From NCBI GenBank assembly GCA_041608775.1, contig JBFISC010000169.1, forward strand, positions 1 through 8,036: a stretch of 8,036 nucleotides of DNA. Reading direction: 5' to 3'. Every line of letters starts with the position of its first letter. Position 1 is the stretch's first letter. Below, one piece after another: positions 7,356-8,036 of this stretch. This stretch comes from UBA7803 sp041608775. Lineage in GTDB: Bacteria > Pseudomonadota > Gammaproteobacteria > Pseudomonadales > Azotimanducaceae. The notes below the pieces were generated by a model that saw only the letters and a list, made by a program, of their open reading frames with translations, had not been told where the DNA came from and searched no databases. Both the position numbers and the translations under genes were made by a program.

Positions 7356-8036
7356 TTACGGCTTCACCGCCTTGCTGGTGAGTGTGGTCAGCTCTGCGTC
7401 CACGTTTTCGATGTCGTCCTGGAACTTGAGAATCACGTTCAGCGTTTCGCGCACCAGGGTCGGGTCGAGGCTGTCCGCGTGGAGCAGCAGCAGGGTGCGG
7501 GCCCAGTCGATGGTCTCGCTGATGGCCGGCACCTTCTTCAGGTCCATGTCGCGCAGCTCGTGGATGAACGCCACCAGCTGGCGCCGCAGCTCCTTCGGAA
7601 TCTCCGGAACGCGGGCGTTGATGATGCGCTGCTCCAGCTCCACGTCGGGGAAAGGGATGTACAGATGCAGGCAGCGGCGCTTGAGCGCGTCGGAGATCTC
7701 CCGGGTGTTGTTGCTGGTCAGGAACACCATGGGCGGCTCCTTGGCCGCCCGCAGCGTGCCGATCTCTGGGATCGACAGCTGGTAGTCGGAGAGCATCTCC
7801 AGCAGCAGCGACTCGAACTCGTGGTCGGATTTGTCCACCTCGTCGATGAGCAGCACGCAGCCCTCCTCGGACTTGAGTGCTTTCATCAGCGGCCGCGGCT
7901 CGAGAAATTCCTCGGAGAAAAAGATGTCGCCGAACTCGTGCAGCCGTCCCACCGACTCGGCGAAGCCCTTGGCGCCCTGCAGGACCTCGTCGAGCGTCTC
8001 CTTCAGCACCTGGGTGTAGAGCAGCTGCTTGCCGTA
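7356..8036 (-). CDS. MoxR-family AAA+ ATPase (N-terminus cut by window edge)
   Basis: Cytoplasmic AAA+ ATPase of the MoxR family, thought to act as a chaperone-like remodeller together with a VWA partner. The 226 visible residues begin YGKQLLYTQVLKETLDEVLQ at the right edge; the Walker A loop would lie in the roughly 60 residues outside the window. Visible are Walker B CVLLIDEVDKSDHEFESLLL, preceded by the PLMKALKSEEG element; DYQLSIPEIGTLRAAKEPPM; sensor 1 in VFLTSNNTREISDALKRRCL, which also holds the arginine-finger region; and the LYIPFPDVELEQRII strand. The C-terminal lid helices include PAISETIDWARTLLLLH, the sensor-2 area. The frame stays open upstream of GTG 8009-8007, so that codon is internal and not the start. 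It ends 10 nt before the VWA gene, the standard MoxR-VWA order. A specific name (coxD, ravA) is not justified. Confidence 0.94.
   Translation of the reverse strand, partial: YGKQLLYTQVLKETLDEVLQGAKGFAESVGRLHEFGDIFFSEEFLEPRPLMKALKSEEGCVLLIDEVDKSDHEFESLLLEMLSDYQLSIPEIGTLRAAKEPPMVFLTSNNTREISDALKRRCLHLYIPFPDVELEQRIINARVPEIPKELRRQLVAFIHELRDMDLKKVPAISETIDWARTLLLLHADSLDPTLVRETLNVILKFQDDIENVDAELTTLTSKAVKP

Noticed and set aside
5534..7381. A 615-residue plus-strand open frame opposite the VWA gene
   Set aside because: It mirrors the VWA reading frame, including hydrophobic runs that are just the antisense of the Gly/Glu/Lys linker. No family motif was seen.
7356..8009. GTG at 8009-8007 as the start of the MoxR gene
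   Set aside because: The frame is open to the window edge with family-like sequence (YGKQLLYTQ) ahead of it, and the protein would lack Walker A. The true start is outside the window.

Overview
The window is a stretch of GC-rich (about two-thirds G+C by eye) bacterial DNA in which every supported gene lies on the minus strand, so it reads from right to left. The gene content (a Gram-negative-type Opp peptide importer with a periplasmic-type binding protein, next to a MoxR/VWA pair) and the composition suggest a high-GC proteobacterium, most likely a gammaproteobacterium. No rRNA or other phylogenetic marker is present, so this is an inference.

Layout in the direction of transcription: (1) the C-terminal three quarters of a MoxR-family AAA+ ATPase, cut by the right edge; (2) a 505-residue CoxE-type von Willebrand factor A (VWA) protein with an intact MIDAS metal site and a long low-complexity linker; (3) an OppA-like peptide-binding protein with a TTG start and an N-terminal hydrophobic segment but no lipobox; (4) OppB permease; (5) an unusually long OppC permease carrying a fibronectin type III (FN3)-like domain in its first periplasmic loop; (6) OppD ATPase; (7) OppF ATPase, cut by the left edge. 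The gaps are 10, 28, 7, 3, 62 and -4 nt. There is no gene-free stretch over 100 nt, and no convincing promoter, terminator, RNA gene, mobile element or CRISPR array. The whole window is therefore most simply one polycistronic transcript.

Functionally, genes 3 to 7 form one complete Opp-type ABC importer: binding protein, two different permeases and two different ATPases, which would bring oligopeptides from the periplasm into the cytoplasm. MoxR ATPases and VWA proteins commonly act as a chaperone-like pair that remodels or activates protein or metalloenzyme targets. Their close co-directional placement ahead of the transporter suggests co-expression, but their target cannot be read from this window.

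The most unusual items are the FN3-like insertion in OppC, which falls cleanly between two conserved halves of the family's loop motif; the MoxR/VWA module fused in layout to a peptide importer; the apparently membrane-anchored or at least non-lipidated, cysteine-free binding protein; and a 22-codon open frame that bridges the oppC stop and the oppD start through two ATGA overlaps.
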